DNA of 14,632 nt from JACKOD01 sp041591635 (GTDB lineage: Bacteria; Pseudomonadota; Gammaproteobacteria; Pseudomonadales; Oleiphilaceae), in NCBI GenBank assembly GCA_041591635.1, contig JBFHRO010000069.1, forward strand, positions 1-14,632, given 5' to 3'. Within the stretch, counting starts at the first letter, position 1; each line of letters starts with the position of its first letter. The position numbers and the translations under genes were made by a program. A model generated the notes under the pieces. The model searched no databases. It had not been told where the DNA came from and saw nothing but the letters and a program-made list of their open reading frames with translations. Positions 7,309 through 14,501 of this stretch are shown piece by piece.

Positions 7309-8355
7309 CTAGCGATCCCCGGTCAAACCGGTATCAATTTCGATCCTTAAATGAAATGTAATGTCGGGTGAGGATTTGGACAGCAAGTCCTCGCTTAACC
7401 CGAGCGACCAGCGCTGCTGCTTGCTGACGTGGTAAACGCCGGCCAAATGTAGTTGCCACTGGGTAAAGCCGGTGATCTTGGCGCCACTGTTGTAAGTCGG
7501 TGAGGCAATGTCAGTCTGGGCGCGCAGGTCCCAGTGGTGCGGCAGGGGTAAGGATAAACCGGCGCGACCACTGAAGCTCACCGGCACAGGCGAGGCTCCG
7601 ATGTGGCTTTTGGCATCCAGGTGCAGGCTCAAGCCGCCCCCCAGCCAATAATCGAGGTTCTGCCCGGCGAGCCTTGTATTGGCCGTGAACAGACTGCCCA
7701 GGCTCACATCCACTGCCTCGTTGCCGGTGAGCTTATCCCCGTCTCCGGTGGGGAGTTCGAGGCTCAGGCCCAGGTAACGCCAACCCGAAGCGGTGGCGTC
7801 GCGGCGGGTCAGGTCTGCTCGCAAGTCGCCGATGCCGGTATGGGGCCGGTCCCGGTAAAAGAGTTCCCCTTGCGGATTTTCGTAGGCCACCAGATAGCGA
7901 TCATTCTGGGCGCTTTTACGCCCGGCCTGGGGCAGTGAGGTGGTTTCGTGAAAATTGAAAATAAAACGATCCAGAAAGCCCGCGCCATGCTTGAACAATG
8001 GCAGCTTGATCCCCAGTTGCCAGTGCTCGGCCAGGCCGTACTGCCACACCAGGTCGAGGCGGTGCGTTTCTCCGTCAACCCAGCTCATTTCCTCGGTGGT
8101 TCGGGATGAGGCGTAGTAATTGGCCAGCTGCCAGCTCAGTGCGATCTGCTGTTGATCGACTCCGGCCCAATGATCCGACAGCGGTGCCAGCCCGCGGTTG
8201 GCTTGCAGTGGATTGAGATTGTCCAGATCCAGGGTCAGGGCGGTCTGCGCGAAGGCGCCGGGGACGAAACACACCAGCGCGCCAGAGAGGGTGAAACACA
8301 AACGCGCCAGTACCGCAGCGCCCGACAGTCGGGCCAGTAAGGGAATCAGTGGCAA
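7309..8355 (-). CDS. DUF3187 family predicted outer-membrane protein
   Basis: A 348-residue exported protein. The signal peptide covers residues 1-36 (cleavage AFA-Q) and the mature part begins with LDLDNLNPLQANRGLAPL, characteristic of DUF3187. Repeated amphipathic strands (LGIKLPLF, LGLSLELPTGDGD, GRAGLSLPLP) indicate a beta-barrel. There is no ATG near the start: the only sensible initiation codon is TTG 8355, preceded by GAGG overlapping the stop codon of the ArsR gene. The nine-base gap implies co-transcription and coupling with the regulator. A weak imperfect hairpin (7278-7310) overlaps the stop. The family has no established function; the link to the regulator suggests an envelope task under the same control as the MMPL operon. 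Confidence 0.85.
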   Translation of the reverse strand: MPLIPLLARLSGAAVLARLCFTLSGALVCFVPGAFAQTALTLDLDNLNPLQANRGLAPLSDHWAGVDQQQIALSWQLANYYASSRTTEEMSWVDGETHRLDLVWQYGLAEHWQLGIKLPLFKHGAGFLDRFIFNFHETTSLPQAGRKSAQNDRYLVAYENPQGELFYRDRPHTGIGDLRADLTRRDATASGWRYLGLSLELPTGDGDKLTGNEAVDVSLGSLFTANTRLAGQNLDYWLGGGLSLHLDAKSHIGASPVPVSFSGRAGLSLPLPHHWDLRAQTDIASPTYNSGAKITGFTQWQLHLAGVYHVSKQQRWSLGLSEDLLSKSSPDITFHLRIEIDTGLTGDR

Positions 8356-8364
8356 GGTAGGCCT

Positions 8365-8709
8365 CTAGTCAGCGGAAGTCGAGAAATGCTTGTGTTGTGA
8401 CGCCAGCTCGGCGGCAATGCCGGCGCAGACGATATCACACAGGTCAAAAATAAACGGGGCGGCAATCGAGAAGTAGGCCAGATTACTCTCGCTACGGCGG
8501 CGCACCATGCCGCCGGCACGCAGGGCGGCAAGGTGCTTGGAGATATTGGGCTGGGTGCTGCCGGTGGCTTCAACAATCTCGGTTACGCTTTTTTCTCCGT
8601 GATGCAGCAGGTGCAGGATTTTGAGGCGCATGGGGTCGCTCAGTAATTTGAAGCGACGCGCGATCAGCTCCAGCGCGGCATCATTGAGCTCGGTGACAAC
8701 GGGGGTCAT
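8365..8709 (-). CDS. ArsR/SmtB-family winged-helix repressor
   Basis: A 114-residue dimeric transcriptional repressor. The family core is clear: LLSDPMRLKILHLL (residues 22-35), the recognition helix region STQPNISKHLAAL (51-63) and the wing VRRRSESNLAYFSI (69-82). The classic ELCVCDL metal site of helix 3 is absent, as is the DxH...HxxE site of helix 5. Cys91 and Cys95 are one helical turn apart in the last helix, with His106 and His108 in the tail, so thiol redox or metal sensing is possible but unproven. The start is ATG 8709 with a poor ribosome binding site. It is divergent from the MMPL operon and directly upstream of the DUF3187 gene. It probably represses both units through the palindrome at 8793-8818. 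Confidence 0.92.
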   Translation of the reverse strand: MTPVVTELNDAALELIARRFKLLSDPMRLKILHLLHHGEKSVTEIVEATGSTQPNISKHLAALRAGGMVRRRSESNLAYFSIAAPFIFDLCDIVCAGIAAELASQHKHFSTSAD

Positions 8710-8774
8710 GGTGAGGGCGTACCTTTTACAGGAATAAGAGCGTAACTAAAAGAATCATAGCGCAAAGATACTCA

Positions 8775-8780
8775 ATTATA
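8775..8780 (-). promoter_or_regulatory. candidate -10 box of the ArsR operon
   Basis: On the minus strand this reads TATAAT, a consensus -10, 66 bases upstream of the ArsR start. No good -35 lies at the right distance; that position falls in the left arm and spacer of the palindrome at 8793-8818. This would suit autoregulation. Confidence 0.45.
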
Positions 8781-8785
8781 GTGCT

Positions 8786-8814
8786 TTGACAAAATAACTA
8801 TGTGGTTATATAGT
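8786..8814 (+). promoter_or_regulatory. sigma-70 promoter of the MMPL operon
   Basis: TTGACA (8786-8791), 17 bases, then TATAGT (8809-8814). This is close to consensus in both boxes and in spacing. Transcription would start at about 8821, giving a leader of only ~20 bases before ATG 8841, with GGAG at 8830-8833. The promoter is intrinsically strong, which suggests control by repression. Confidence 0.75.
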
Positions 8815-8818
8815 TATT
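8793..8818. promoter_or_regulatory. operator palindrome, probably for the ArsR-family repressor
   Basis: Perfect inverted repeat AATAACTAT (8793-8801) and ATAGTTATT (8810-8818) with an 8-base centre. The left arm occupies the promoter spacer and the right arm covers the -10 box. AT-rich interrupted palindromes overlapping a promoter are typical ArsR-family operators, and the ArsR gene is the adjacent divergent gene. That this protein binds here is inference. Confidence 0.7.
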
Positions 8819-8840
8819 CAAAATCTTCTGGAGTCTTGTC

Positions 8841-11381
8841 ATGAAATCCTGGCTGGTGAACTTTTCCCTGACACATCCTCGGCGGCTGTTTGCGCTGGTG
8901 CTGGCGGTAACCCTGGCGCTGGGCCTGCAGATTGCCCGTATTCAGGTCGATACCGACCCGGAAAACATGCTCTCGGCGACCCAGCCAGACCGGCTTGTCC
9001 ATCAGGCCATCAAAACCCGTTTTAATCTGTCCGACATGATTGTGCTGGGCATTGTCAGCCCCACCCGTATCTATACCCCGGAAACCCTGGCGCTGATAGA
9101 TACGCTTTCCCGTGCCATTATCGCTATTGACGGGGTGGTAGGCACGGATCTGATGTCACTCAGCCGGGTGGATAACATCATCCGCTCGGCGCCCGGTGAG
9201 ATCCGCTTTAGCTGGATGCTTGATCCCATGCCACAAACCGCCGCCGCCAGCGATGCCGTTGCGCAGGCGGTGCAACGCTTGCCGTTGCTGCATAACACCC
9301 TGGTATCAGAAGATGCCAGGGCCGCTGCCATCTACATTCCGGTGGTCGAAAAGAGCCAAAGCCATCGTATTGCCACGGCGGTGCGTGCCTTGTTGCCGGC
9401 AGACACGGACCTGGAATTCCATATCACGGGTTTGCCCGTGGCAGAAGACACCTTTGGTATCGAGATGTTCGTCCAGATGGCAATTTCTGCGCCCCTGGCG
9501 GCCTTAACCATTTATGTGCTGATGCTGTTTTTCTTTCGCAGCCCCGCGCTGGTGGCGGCGCCCATGGTGATGGCGATGGTGGTGGTGATTGTCACCATGG
9601 GGCTCTTGATAGGTACGGGGCATACGGTGCATATCATGAGTTCCATGATTCCGATCTTTCTCATGCCGGTGGCTGTGGTCGATTCGGTGCATATTCTTAG
9701 CGAGTTTTCCGACCGCTTTCGTCCGGGTGATAACGTGCGGGACAAAATCAAAACCGTGCTCGGGCATCTGTTTACGCCCATGTGGTTTACCTCGCTCACC
9801 TCTGCCATTGGTTTTGCCTCTCTGGCCCTGACGCCCATTCCTCCGGTGCAGGTGTTTGGCCTGTTCGTGGCCTTTGGCATCCTGCTGGCGTTTTTGCTGA
9901 CAGTGACCTTTATTCCTGCGTGGATCGTGTCCCTGTCGCCCACGCAACTGGCCAGATTGACGCAGCGCCGCACGCATGATGCGTCTACGGCTTCGCGAGG
10001 GACGCTGGGCAAAGCACTGGCGGCAATGGGGGCCTTCAGTATGCGCCACGCGAAATGGGTGCTGCTCATCACGGGGGCAAGTCTGCTTGCCAGTTATTAC
10101 GGTATGCGCCAGATTCAGATTAACGATAATCCCGTGCGCTGGTTTGAGCCCGAGCACGAAATACGGGTGGCAGATCGGGTGCTCAACAGCCATTTTGCCG
10201 GCACTTATGAGGTTTTCATGGTGTTGAGCAAGACCTCGCCGCCGGTCAATGAAGTCATTAACGCAACGCTGGAAAAGGTGCTCGCATCGGCGCCGGCCGA
10301 CGCCGTGCCGGCTTATCGTGACGTGTGGCGCGGTATGGCGCAGTCAATGGACGCCAACGCGTCACTGGAGCAATGGTTGCAACGGCTTGACGATGCACTG
10401 TTTGATGCGGATACCGGATCGCGCGATTTTCTTGAAGCCATGGCCGGGCAACTTGCCCGTGCCCAGTCGTCGCAGCAGTACTTTCAGCAGCCAGAGGCAC
10501 TGGCGTACCTCGATGCCTTGCAGGCCTTTGTCAATGCCACGGGCGATGTGGGCAAGTCCAACTCGCTGGTGGATTTGGTCAAAACCGTCTACCGGGAATT
10601 GACCAGTGGTACCGCCGCAGATTATCGCCTGCCCCAGACGCAGGCGGGCATAGCGCAAACGCTCTTGAGTTATCAGAGCTCGCACCGGCCGCAGGATTTG
10701 TGGCATATGGTCACGCCCGACTACAGCTCGACAGCGGTCTGGCTGCAGTTGAAGTCGGGCGACAATCAGGCCATGGATGCCTTGCTGGGCAAGGTCGAGC
10801 AGTATTTGACCGAACATCCCCTGCCTCCTGAGGTGACGCTGGATTGGGGCGGGCTTACCTATATCAATGTGATCTGGCAGCGGGAAATGGTGTCGGGAAT
10901 GCTCTTCAGCCTGCTGGGCTCCTTTGTCACCGTGTTTGTGGTGATGGTGGTGTTGTTCCGCTCGCTGGTGTTTGGCGTGCTGGCCATGGTGCCTCTGACC
11001 ATTACTATTTGCGGCATTTATGGTCTTGTCGGCTGGACGGGCAAGGACTATGACATGCCCATCGCAGTACTGTCGTCGCTGACGCTGGGCTTGTCGGTGG
11101 ATTTCGCCATTCACTTCCTGCAGCGCTTGCGCGAACTCTATCAAACGCTGGGCTGCTGGCATGAAGCGCTCAAGGCCATGTTTGGCGAGCCGGCACAAGC
11201 CATCACCCGTAATGCCGTGGTGATTGCGCTGGGCTTTACGCCTCTGCTGCTGGCGCCTTTGATTCCCTATCAGACCGTGGGGGTGTTTCTGGCGCTGATC
11301 ATGTTGTTGTCCTGTTTTGTGACCCTGCTGGTATTGCCGGCGCTTTGGCATCTGAAAACAAGACAGAAAGTTTCACAATGA
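8841..11381 (+). CDS. MMPL/HAE3 RND-superfamily exporter
   Basis: An 846-residue inner-membrane transporter built as a tandem repeat. TM1 is at ~15-33, followed by a periplasmic loop to ~215 and TM2-TM6 (~216-362). TM7 is at ~405-422, followed by a second loop to ~685 and TM8-TM12 (~686-835). Each half has the proton-relay Asp in its central helix: Asp281 in VDSVHI and Asp754 in VDFAIHF, the usual MMPL motif. Size and topology fit the hydrophobe exporter (HAE3) group, which includes hopanoid and lipid exporters, rather than the ~1030-residue drug pumps. It is the first gene of the operon, and its TGA overlaps an ATG of the next frame. It is expected to use proton motive force to extract a lipid-like substrate; substrate not identifiable. 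Confidence 0.92.
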   Translation: MKSWLVNFSLTHPRRLFALVLAVTLALGLQIARIQVDTDPENMLSATQPDRLVHQAIKTRFNLSDMIVLGIVSPTRIYTPETLALIDTLSRAIIAIDGVVGTDLMSLSRVDNIIRSAPGEIRFSWMLDPMPQTAAASDAVAQAVQRLPLLHNTLVSEDARAAAIYIPVVEKSQSHRIATAVRALLPADTDLEFHITGLPVAEDTFGIEMFVQMAISAPLAALTIYVLMLFFFRSPALVAAPMVMAMVVVIVTMGLLIGTGHTVHIMSSMIPIFLMPVAVVDSVHILSEFSDRFRPGDNVRDKIKTVLGHLFTPMWFTSLTSAIGFASLALTPIPPVQVFGLFVAFGILLAFLLTVTFIPAWIVSLSPTQLARLTQRRTHDASTASRGTLGKALAAMGAFSMRHAKWVLLITGASLLASYYGMRQIQINDNPVRWFEPEHEIRVADRVLNSHFAGTYEVFMVLSKTSPPVNEVINATLEKVLASAPADAVPAYRDVWRGMAQSMDANASLEQWLQRLDDALFDADTGSRDFLEAMAGQLARAQSSQQYFQQPEALAYLDALQAFVNATGDVGKSNSLVDLVKTVYRELTSGTAADYRLPQTQAGIAQTLLSYQSSHRPQDLWHMVTPDYSSTAVWLQLKSGDNQAMDALLGKVEQYLTEHPLPPEVTLDWGGLTYINVIWQREMVSGMLFSLLGSFVTVFVVMVVLFRSLVFGVLAMVPLTITICGIYGLVGWTGKDYDMPIAVLSSLTLGLSVDFAIHFLQRLRELYQTLGCWHEALKAMFGEPAQAITRNAVVIALGFTPLLLAPLIPYQTVGVFLALIMLLSCFVTLLVLPALWHLKTRQKVSQ

Positions 11382-11407
11382 ATCCGACCTGGGTGGAGAA
11401 AACGATT

Positions 11408-12274
11408 ATGGCAAGCACCGAGCAATTGACGCACAGCACTACGACACAAGGCAATATCAAGCAAGGCAGCCGTGGTCTGGGCAGGTTTCTGCTGGCCGGA
11501 TTTGTGGCGCTCATGACAGCCACAGCCGAGGCACAAACACAGGCGTTGAGCGCCCTGGACATCATGACACGCGCCAACCTGGCGGCGTTCTATCCCGGTG
11601 ACGATGGCCGGGCTGAGGCGAGGATGAAGATAGTCGACAACCAGGGACGCGAACAGGTACGTCAGTTTGTGATCATGCGTAAAGATCTGCAGGAGGGCGG
11701 GGATCAATGGTTCTATGTGCTGTTTTCTCGTCCGGCCGAGGTCAATCGCACGGCTTTTCTGGTGAAAAAACAGGTGCGTCAGGAAGATGATCGCTGGCTC
11801 TATCTGCCGGGGCTGGATCTGGTCAAGCGCATTTCTGCCGGCGATAAACGTACCAGTTTTGTCGGCTCGCATTTTTATTACGAGGATATCTCGGGGCGCA
11901 ATATCAATGAAGACGAGTTTGCGCTGATGGCGGATGAGAAAAGTACCTGGGTCATCCAGGGCACGCCCAAGAACCCCCAAAGCGTGGAGTTTAGCCGCTA
12001 TCGGGTGACGGTCGACAAGGGCTCCTTTTTACCCCTGGTGGCGGAGTACGACAATGCCCAAGGCAAAGCTTACCGGCGGGCGGAGTTGCTGAAGGTCGAA
12101 ATGATCGAGGGAATCCCCACCGGGACTGTATTGCGAATGACGGATCTTGATACCGGTGGCTACACCCTGACGCAGATGCGAGGGGTTCGTTATAACCTGG
12201 GAATTCCCGAGGCGGTATTTACCGAGCGCAGCTTGCGCGCGGTACCACGGGAATGGACCGACTTGGCGAATTGA
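11408..12274 (+). CDS. LolA-like periplasmic protein (outer membrane lipoprotein-sorting protein family)
   Basis: A 288-residue exported protein of the LolA-like superfamily (often named outer membrane lipoprotein-sorting protein). Diagnostic segments are WFYVLFSRPAEVNRTAFLV (101-119), DRWLYLPGLDLVKRISAGD (128-146) and FVGSHFYYEDISGR (151-164). The signal peptide hydrophobic core is at ~27-40 with cleavage near AEA-Q (42/43), after an unusually long polar N-region. Start choice: ATG 11408 has GGAG nine bases upstream; ATG 11378 overlaps the exporter stop (ATGA) but has a poor ribosome binding site and would lengthen the N-region further. Its fold holds hydrophobic cargo in a half-barrel, so it may ferry the exporter's substrate to the outer membrane. 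Such proteins often accompany MMPL exporters. Confidence 0.85.
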   Translation: MASTEQLTHSTTTQGNIKQGSRGLGRFLLAGFVALMTATAEAQTQALSALDIMTRANLAAFYPGDDGRAEARMKIVDNQGREQVRQFVIMRKDLQEGGDQWFYVLFSRPAEVNRTAFLVKKQVRQEDDRWLYLPGLDLVKRISAGDKRTSFVGSHFYYEDISGRNINEDEFALMADEKSTWVIQGTPKNPQSVEFSRYRVTVDKGSFLPLVAEYDNAQGKAYRRAELLKVEMIEGIPTGTVLRMTDLDTGGYTLTQMRGVRYNLGIPEAVFTERSLRAVPREWTDLAN

Positions 12275-12285
12275 GCGAGGTTTCA

Positions 12286-13623
12286 ATGAAGCGGGTTATC
12301 CAAAGTGTCGCGGGCATGTTGCTATCCTGCGCAAGCTGCTTGGTGGCGGCGCAAACGCCGGCACTGCCGACATTGCCTGAGCTTGATGAGGCGGCAGACT
12401 CCTGGGAGGAATGGGGGGACGAAACCACCACCGACACCGCCGCTAATTTGCAGTGGCAGGGTTTTGCCGAACTGCTCGCGGGTATTCGTACGGGCAACAA
12501 CCCCTATCTCGACAATGATATGACCGCGGCAGAGGTGCGCCTGCGCGGTGAAGTCAGTGGTTATTTCGATCAGCTCTTTGCTGTGGTGAAGCTGGACGCC
12601 ACGGGGGATCAGGTGACCGAAGCCCTGGATCTTGAATTGCGTGAGGCGCTGTTGCAGTTGCCCGTGGGAGGCGTCGCGGATGTGCGACTGGGACGCCAGA
12701 TACTGACCTGGGGCACCGGGGATCTCTTGTTTGTCAATGATTTGTTTCCCAAAGACTGGCAGGCATTGCTTGCCGGCCGGGACATGGAGTATCTCAAAGC
12801 CCCCGCCGATGCACTCAAGCTCAGTTTTTTCTCGTCGGCGGTCAATCTGGATCTGGTCTGGCTGCCGCGCTTTAGCGAGGACAACTACCTCACGGGTGAG
12901 CGTTTCAGCTATTTCTCGCCCCTGCAGGGCCGCAAAACGGCTGCGCCACCGCGCTTGATGGCCCCTGCGCCCGATACCGATCCCGTGTCGGATGAAGTCG
13001 CACTGCGGTTGTTTCGCCAGGTTGAAGGTCTGGAGTTGGCGCTGTATGGCTATCAGGGGTATTACCGCCAGCCCCAGGGCTATCAGCCGGCATTGGCGCA
13101 ACCCTATTTCCCGGCATTGAACAGTGTCGGGATGAGTGTCAGGGGAACGCTGGAGCGAGCCATAGTAAATTTCGAAACCGCCTACTACGACTCGGTGGAT
13201 GATCGCAATGGCACCAATCCTTACGTCCCCAATTCGCAGTGGCGCTATCTGTTCGGCGTTGAGCGTGAACTGGTGACCAATCTTAGCGCCAGCTTGCAGT
13301 TCTACGTCGAAAAGATGGCCGACTATCACGCCTACAAGCAAGCACTGGCGGGGCCAGCCGGCCAGGCGCGGGCGTGGCGACAGGTCTACACATTGAGGCT
13401 GACCGAGCAGCGGCTGCGAGGCAACTGGACGAACTCCCTGTTCGTGTTCTATTCGCCGTCTGAGCGCGACTACTTCGTGCTGCCCGAGGTTCGGTATCGC
13501 CTGAGTGACACACTGCATGCGGCCCTGGGTGGACGTGTACTTGGCGGCCAATCGGAGCCTGGCTTTTTCGCTGCGATCGAAGAGAACTCCAATGTTTATG
13601 CAAGATTGCGACTTAATTTCTAG
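12286..13623 (+). CDS. predicted outer-membrane beta-barrel protein
   Basis: A 445-residue exported protein with a signal peptide (residues 1 to about 22, cleavage near VAA-Q), an acidic Pro-rich linker and then about 380 residues of amphipathic strands ending YARLRLNF, with the terminal Phe used by BAM substrates. The conserved-looking segment GRQILTWGTGDLLFVNDLFPKDW (136-158) recalls DUF1302-like and alginate-export-like barrels, but the family cannot be fixed by eye. The start is ATG 12286, with GAGG five bases upstream, 11 bases after the LolA-like gene. It is the last gene of the operon and is a candidate outer-membrane acceptor or pore for the exported cargo. Confidence 0.8.
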   Translation: MKRVIQSVAGMLLSCASCLVAAQTPALPTLPELDEAADSWEEWGDETTTDTAANLQWQGFAELLAGIRTGNNPYLDNDMTAAEVRLRGEVSGYFDQLFAVVKLDATGDQVTEALDLELREALLQLPVGGVADVRLGRQILTWGTGDLLFVNDLFPKDWQALLAGRDMEYLKAPADALKLSFFSSAVNLDLVWLPRFSEDNYLTGERFSYFSPLQGRKTAAPPRLMAPAPDTDPVSDEVALRLFRQVEGLELALYGYQGYYRQPQGYQPALAQPYFPALNSVGMSVRGTLERAIVNFETAYYDSVDDRNGTNPYVPNSQWRYLFGVERELVTNLSASLQFYVEKMADYHAYKQALAGPAGQARAWRQVYTLRLTEQRLRGNWTNSLFVFYSPSERDYFVLPEVRYRLSDTLHAALGGRVLGGQSEPGFFAAIEENSNVYARLRLNF

Positions 13624-13644
13624 GCGCACGCCCAAGGCGTAAAA

Positions 13645-13675
13645 AGCGCACGATGCCCTTTTGGGGAAAGGCGCT
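13645..13675. terminator. hairpin downstream of the MMPL operon
   Basis: AGCGC (13645-13649) pairs with GCGCT (13671-13675), with an inner GCC-TTT/AAA-GGC extension carrying a bulge. A run of five T follows it when read on the minus strand, not on the plus strand. A second small palindrome, GGCCGTGACGGCC, lies at 13678-13690. Together they may end the operon, or block antisense transcription into it. No strong plus-strand intrinsic terminator is seen. Confidence 0.35.
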
Positions 13676-13699
13676 CAGGCCGTGACGGCCACTTATATT

Positions 13700-13734
13700 G
13701 GTGAATAGTTCACCGGTACTAATGACTTAGTCAT
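13700..13734. promoter_or_regulatory. two adjacent palindromes upstream of the DUF2892 gene
   Basis: GGTGAA-tag-TTCACC (13700-13714) and ATGACT-t-AGTCAT (13722-13734) are both perfect and lie 22-56 bases before ATG 13757. Closely spaced palindromes in this position suit regulator binding sites. They do not match the operator at 8793-8818 beyond a shared ATAGTT. Confidence 0.45.
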
Positions 13735-13756
13735 CACATTAGCGAGGAACATAACG

Positions 13757-13945
13757 ATGAACATTAATGAAGCACTGAGATTATTGGCGGGTATTGTCGT
13801 GTTGATTAGTCTGCTGCTGGGAATATACGTAAGCCATATCTGGTTTTTACTTACGGGATTTGTGGCGCTCAACTTGATTCAGTCGGCGTTTACGCACTGG
13901 TGCCCTGCCATGTGGGTCTTTGAGAAACTGGGATTGCCGAAGTAA
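13757..13945 (+). CDS. DUF2892 family small inner-membrane protein
   Basis: A 62-residue protein with two hydrophobic helices (about 8-25 and 29-45). The end of the second, ALNLIQSAFTHWCPA, is the signature of DUF2892, the membrane segment also found at the C-terminus of YgaP-type rhodaneses. Cys49 in the WCPA motif is conserved in the family. The start is ATG 13757, with GAGG about ten bases upstream. Family members often occur near sulfur or persulfide genes, but no rhodanese or sulfide gene lies here. It is probably transcribed from its own promoter after the palindromes at 13700-13734. Confidence 0.8.
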   Translation: MNINEALRLLAGIVVLISLLLGIYVSHIWFLLTGFVALNLIQSAFTHWCPAMWVFEKLGLPK

Positions 13946-14249
13946 TTGCAAATTTTGCGCAATAAATTAGCGTGCCAGTCAGTGTTTTTGGGCGGGTAAC
14001 GTTGGTTTTCAGCCTTTGCATGATAGAATCACCTCGTTTGTCTTGCATCTGGCTGATCGATTCTGGAACGCGAACAGGAGATGAAAGACAATCTTTGAAC
14101 AATCGTTTTCAATTTTTCCACAATGTCAGACTGTTGTTGCAGGTGATGCGCCCGTCCCGGGCCGTTTGCCGGCAAGACACAGCCTCAAAAATAACAATGA
14201 CAGGAAATCAGCTTGTGAGGCTTCACAGGTTTAACAGCATTGGAGCAGG
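13946..14249. other. gene-free interval before the sensor gene
   Basis: About 300 bases, less GC-rich than the rest of the window. A short imperfect hairpin (ATTGC ... GCAAT) follows the DUF2892 stop. A candidate promoter is at 14002-14029. Open frames across it (13972-14259, plus a five-codon ATG frame at 14081) have no recognisable protein character. No RNA gene is evident. Confidence 0.5.
14002..14029 (+). promoter_or_regulatory. candidate extended -10 promoter for the sensor gene
   Basis: TTGGTT (14002-14007), 16 bases, then TAGAAT (14024-14029) with TG one base before the hexamer (extended -10). It would give a leader of about 215 bases before ATG 14250. Confidence 0.4.
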
Positions 14250-14501
14250 ATGTTTTTGAGGCGGCCAGAATCATCGCAACATGGAAAGATCCGGCCATTG
14301 AGTGGTCGGATCTTGACCTATGTTTTTGTTTTATGCTCGATTTTTGGTGCGGTCGTAGCCTCGGTTCAGGTGTGGGTCCAGTATCAAAGCGATATCAAAC
14401 GCTCGGAAGCTTCACTGCAGCAGGCGTTGCGTACGTTTTCCGGCACCATTCTCAACAGTCTTTGGCATGTGGATCGGCGCGAGCTGGTTGCATCGCATTG
14501 A
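14250..14501 (+). CDS. N-terminal fragment of a membrane-bound sensor protein
   Basis: An 83-residue open frame with a basic N-terminus, one transmembrane helix (about residues 20-42, ILTYVFVLCSIFGAVVASVQ) and the start of a periplasmic helical sensor region with SLWHVDRREL (about 70-79). This is the usual beginning of sensor histidine kinases or GGDEF/EAL proteins, which run to several hundred residues. The start ATG 14250 has GGAG four bases upstream. The sensor-like sequence ends abruptly at about 14495 and a stop follows at once, where unrelated coding sequence begins in another frame. It is therefore a truncated gene, cut by rearrangement or an assembly join. The output domain and ligand are unknown. 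Confidence 0.6.
   Translation: MFLRRPESSQHGKIRPLSGRILTYVFVLCSIFGAVVASVQVWVQYQSDIKRSEASLQQALRTFSGTILNSLWHVDRRELVASH

Noticed and set aside
9541..9600. GGTGATGG-rich stretch that looks like a tandem repeat
   Set aside because: It encodes a Val/Met/Ala-rich transmembrane helix of the exporter, and the repetition follows from codon use.
10362..11351. 329-codon open frame antisense to the MMPL exporter gene
   Set aside because: Rich in His, Gln and Arg, as expected from the complement of a membrane-protein gene. No family features and no ribosome binding site.
12322..13635. 437-codon open frame antisense to the outer-membrane barrel gene
   Set aside because: It mirrors GC-rich codons of the plus-strand gene. 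Its translation lacks a signal, domain or plausible hydrophobic pattern, while the plus frame has a signal peptide and barrel ending.
13972..14259. 95-codon plus frame before the sensor gene
   Set aside because: It spans the candidate promoter, has no ribosome binding site and shows no family resemblance. More likely non-coding leader.
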